Shown: positions 5,118-6,761 of the stretch, piece after piece | How the letters are laid out: each line of letters starts with the position of its first letter | How positions within the stretch are numbered: position 1 is the first letter of the stretch | Assembly: GCA_009777165.1 (NCBI GenBank) | Contig: WRML01000124.1 | Span: 1 to 6,761, forward strand | Direction: 5' to 3' | Length of the DNA: 6,761 bases | Source of the DNA: Kiritimatiellota bacterium | GTDB taxonomy: Bacteria; Verrucomicrobiota; Kiritimatiellia; RFP12; UBA1067 | Position numbers and translations under genes: made by a program | Notes under the pieces: generated by a model | Told to the model about the DNA's origin: nothing | Databases searched by the model: none | Seen by the model: only the letters and a program-made list of their open reading frames with translations

Positions 5118-6761
5118 CCACGACAATGTTCACCGGTTCCCTCCAGGGGGGGGGCGTGTGTTTACCGGCATTCCCATTTCGCGTGGGCTCGCGTCCGGAA
5201 AGGTGTTCCTCATCCGATCCGCAGGTTACGGCGCCGTCTCAGACCAGCGGATCCCGTACGCGCGCGTCGCTGCCGAGGTCAGACGCCTGGAGGATGCGTT
5301 CGCCGCGACCAAACTGCAGATTACTGCGCTGATGACCGAACTCCAACAGCAGGTGGGCGACACCACTGCCGCAATCATGGACGGTCACCTGATGATGATT
5401 GACGACCCGTTTTTCCGCGACTCCTGTAAAAAGGAAATCACCGCCAAGCGGCACACGGCGGAATGGGCAGTCAACGAGACCGCGCGAAAAACCGCCTCCG
5501 CCTTCGCCTCGATGGACAACGCCTATCTGCGCGAACGGTTCAAGGACGTTGACGACATCGTCAAGCGCATCCTGCGCAACCTGCAAGGGAATTCCGCCGA
5601 ACCGCACCAGACGGCCATCAAGCACCCGTGCATCCTTGTCGCCGACGAGCTGCTCCCCTCTGAGACCCTCTCGCTTCCCAAGCAGTTGATTCTCGGCATT
5701 GCGTCCGACCACGGCAGCGTCACTTCGCACGCCTCGCTCCTCGCACGCGTGCTCGGGATCCCTGCGGTTGTCGGACTCGGGAAACTCTCCGAGCATACCC
5801 AGACTGGCGACTCCATCTTGCTCGACGGCTCGAGCGGTGTGGTCATCATCAACCCCGACCGTCACCAGCAGCAGGCATTCGGCAAGATGCGCGAGCAGGA
5901 ACACGTCAGCATCCAGAGGCTCGATCGGTTCAACCAACACCCGGGCGCCACACGCGATGGACACCCCGTCCCGTTGCTGGCGAACGTTGACTACAGCACC
6001 TCCACCGAACAACTCACCGCCGTCAACGCCGAAGGCATCGGTCTTTTCCGCTCGGAATACCAATGGCTCTCGCTGAACCGCGAACCGACCGAAAACGAGC
6101 AATACGAGGCCTACCTGAAGGTCGGGCGCGTTCGGCGAAACCGCCGCAACGCGTTCGGCGAAACCGCCCGACCCGTCATCATCCGCACATGGGACTTAGG
6201 CGGCGACAAAATCGTCCTGGGCACCCCTGCCAAAGAGGCGAACCCATTTTTAGGCAACCGTTCCATCCGCTTCCTGCTCAACGCGCCCAGCGTTTTCCGC
6301 CGCCAGCTTCGCGCGATACTCCGCGCCAGCGCACACGAAAGCATCGCCGTCATGTACCCGATGATTTCCACACTCGAGGAACTCCGCGCTGCCAACCACG
6401 AGCTGACGTTGTGCATGGAGCAGCTTCGTACGGAGGGTGTCGCGTTTGATCCAGCGATTCAACGCGGCGTGATGATTGAAGTCCCTGCCGCCGCGCACAT
6501 CGCCGGCGTGCTCGGCAAGGAAGCCGATTTCTTCTCCATCGGCAGTAACGACCTGATTCAATACACGCTTGCGGTTGACCGCCTCAACGAAACGGTTGCC
6601 CACCTGTACCAACCCACACACCCGGCGATTTTGAGCCTCATTGACTTGATTGTTCACGCCGGGCGGTCGTGCGGGATTCCGGTCTCCCTCTGTGGCGAGA
6701 TGGCATCCGACCCCGTGCTTGCCGTGCTGCTTGTCGGATTGGGCGTGAGTGAACTCAGCAT
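5107..6761 (+). CDS. ptsI: PTS enzyme I (phosphoenolpyruvate-protein phosphotransferase), C-terminus cut by window edge
   Basis: Enzyme I takes phosphate from PEP and passes it to HPr. Numbered from the GTG at 5158, residues include FTGIPISRGLASGKV (2-16), the phosphohistidine site TSHASLLAR with His191, GIPAVVG, EGIGLFRSEYQW, RTWDLGGDK, NPFLGNRSIRFLL, MYPMISTLEEL, VMIEVPAAA, DFFSIGSNDLIQYTLAVDR and LCGEMASDP with catalytic Cys512. About 534 residues are visible, and roughly 40 at the C-terminus are missing. It is open to position 6761 with no stop. No GAF domain precedes it, so it is EI rather than PtsP. The start is uncertain: ATG 5107 is in frame, overlaps ptsH by 11 nt and adds 17 residues; GTG 5158 fits the family N-terminus better but sits after a 9-G tract. 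An ATG at 5126 is in another frame. Residues 322-338 hold an Arg-rich insertion made by a 23-bp duplication. Confidence 0.95.
   Translation, partial: MNSSHDNVHRFPPGGGRVFTGIPISRGLASGKVFLIRSAGYGAVSDQRIPYARVAAEVRRLEDAFAATKLQITALMTELQQQVGDTTAAIMDGHLMMIDDPFFRDSCKKEITAKRHTAEWAVNETARKTASAFASMDNAYLRERFKDVDDIVKRILRNLQGNSAEPHQTAIKHPCILVADELLPSETLSLPKQLILGIASDHGSVTSHASLLARVLGIPAVVGLGKLSEHTQTGDSILLDGSSGVVIINPDRHQQQAFGKMREQEHVSIQRLDRFNQHPGATRDGHPVPLLANVDYSTSTEQLTAVNAEGIGLFRSEYQWLSLNREPTENEQYEAYLKVGRVRRNRRNAFGETARPVIIRTWDLGGDKIVLGTPAKEANPFLGNRSIRFLLNAPSVFRRQLRAILRASAHESIAVMYPMISTLEELRAANHELTLCMEQLRTEGVAFDPAIQRGVMIEVPAAAHIAGVLGKEADFFSIGSNDLIQYTLAVDRLNETVAHLYQPTHPAILSLIDLIVHAGRSCGIPVSLCGEMASDPVLAVLLVGLGVSELS
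5146..5154 (+). repeat. 9-G homopolymer tract at the ptsI start
   Basis: Nine consecutive G bases lie between the candidate start codons ATG 5107/ATG 5126 and GTG 5158 of ptsI. With nine G the ATG at 5107 is in frame and the ATG at 5126 is out of frame; with ten G the second would come into frame and the first would drop out. A tract this long is prone to slippage and also to sequencing error. Confidence 0.8.
6127..6168 (+). repeat. 19-bp direct repeat with 23-bp period inside ptsI
   Basis: The 19-base unit CGCGTTCGGCGAAACCGCC occurs exactly at 6127-6145 and again at 6150-6168, separated by GCAA. The 23-bp period is not a multiple of three, so the two copies are translated in different frames: the first as part of GRVRRNRR, the second as NAFGETAR. 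The frame before and after is intact enzyme I. Confidence 0.9.

Noticed and set aside
5239..6102. Minus-strand open frame of 287 codons opposite ptsI
   Set aside because: The plus strand is continuous enzyme I from the start to the window edge with every expected motif; the antisense frame shows no family signature.
6063..6449. Plus-strand frame of 128 codons within ptsI
   Set aside because: It is an Arg/Pro-rich out-of-frame reading of enzyme I, kept open by base composition.

Overview
The window is a GC-rich bacterial chromosomal segment from a Gram-negative organism. It holds Kdo synthesis and lipopolysaccharide (LPS) export genes, and also an HPr kinase with HPr and enzyme I of the phosphotransferase system (PTS). 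No mobile element, CRISPR array, rRNA or tRNA was seen. Having HprK/HPr beside kdsA/lpt genes, together with a CTTTGTG-type extragenic repeat common in such genomes, fits the PVC side of the tree (Verrucomicrobiota, Lentisphaerota or Kiritimatiellota). This placement is an inference from content, not a tested one.

Left edge, minus strand (1-421): the N-terminal 85 codons of miaA (tRNA dimethylallyltransferase), running off the window. Just upstream and overlapping its start is a 58-codon remnant with the C-terminal motif of a MNT-type nucleotidyltransferase. The gap 422-635 holds a good promoter candidate for the rightward operon and a weak one for the leftward genes.

Right arm, plus strand (636-6761): one tightly packed, probably co-transcribed run of kdsA, lptC-like, lptA-like, lptB, hpf, hprK, ptsH and ptsI (cut by the right edge). 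Neighbours overlap by 2-20 nt or are separated by at most 29 nt. KdsA makes Kdo-8-phosphate for the LPS core. The LptC-like, LptA-like and LptB proteins belong to the machine that carries LPS to the outer membrane. HPF is a ribosome-hibernation factor. HprK phosphorylates HPr on a serine, and enzyme I phosphorylates it on a histidine using phosphoenolpyruvate (PEP). The order resembles the proteobacterial kdsC-lptC-lptA-lptB-rpoN-hpf-ptsN-rapZ cluster, but rpoN is absent and hprK-ptsH-ptsI stand where the nitrogen-PTS genes would be. The ptsI gene is open to the window end.

The most unusual signals are at small scale. The N-terminus and signal peptide of the LptC-like protein are encoded by a pentanucleotide tandem repeat followed by an extragenic-type CTTTGTG repeat. 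A perfect 10-bp hairpin lies just before the lptA ribosome binding site. ptsI has a 9-G tract between its possible start codons, and an Arg-rich insertion made by a 23-bp duplication read in two frames. HprK lacks two residues usually conserved in the family. I do not see an undescribed multi-gene system: the genes are recognisable housekeeping families in an interesting arrangement.
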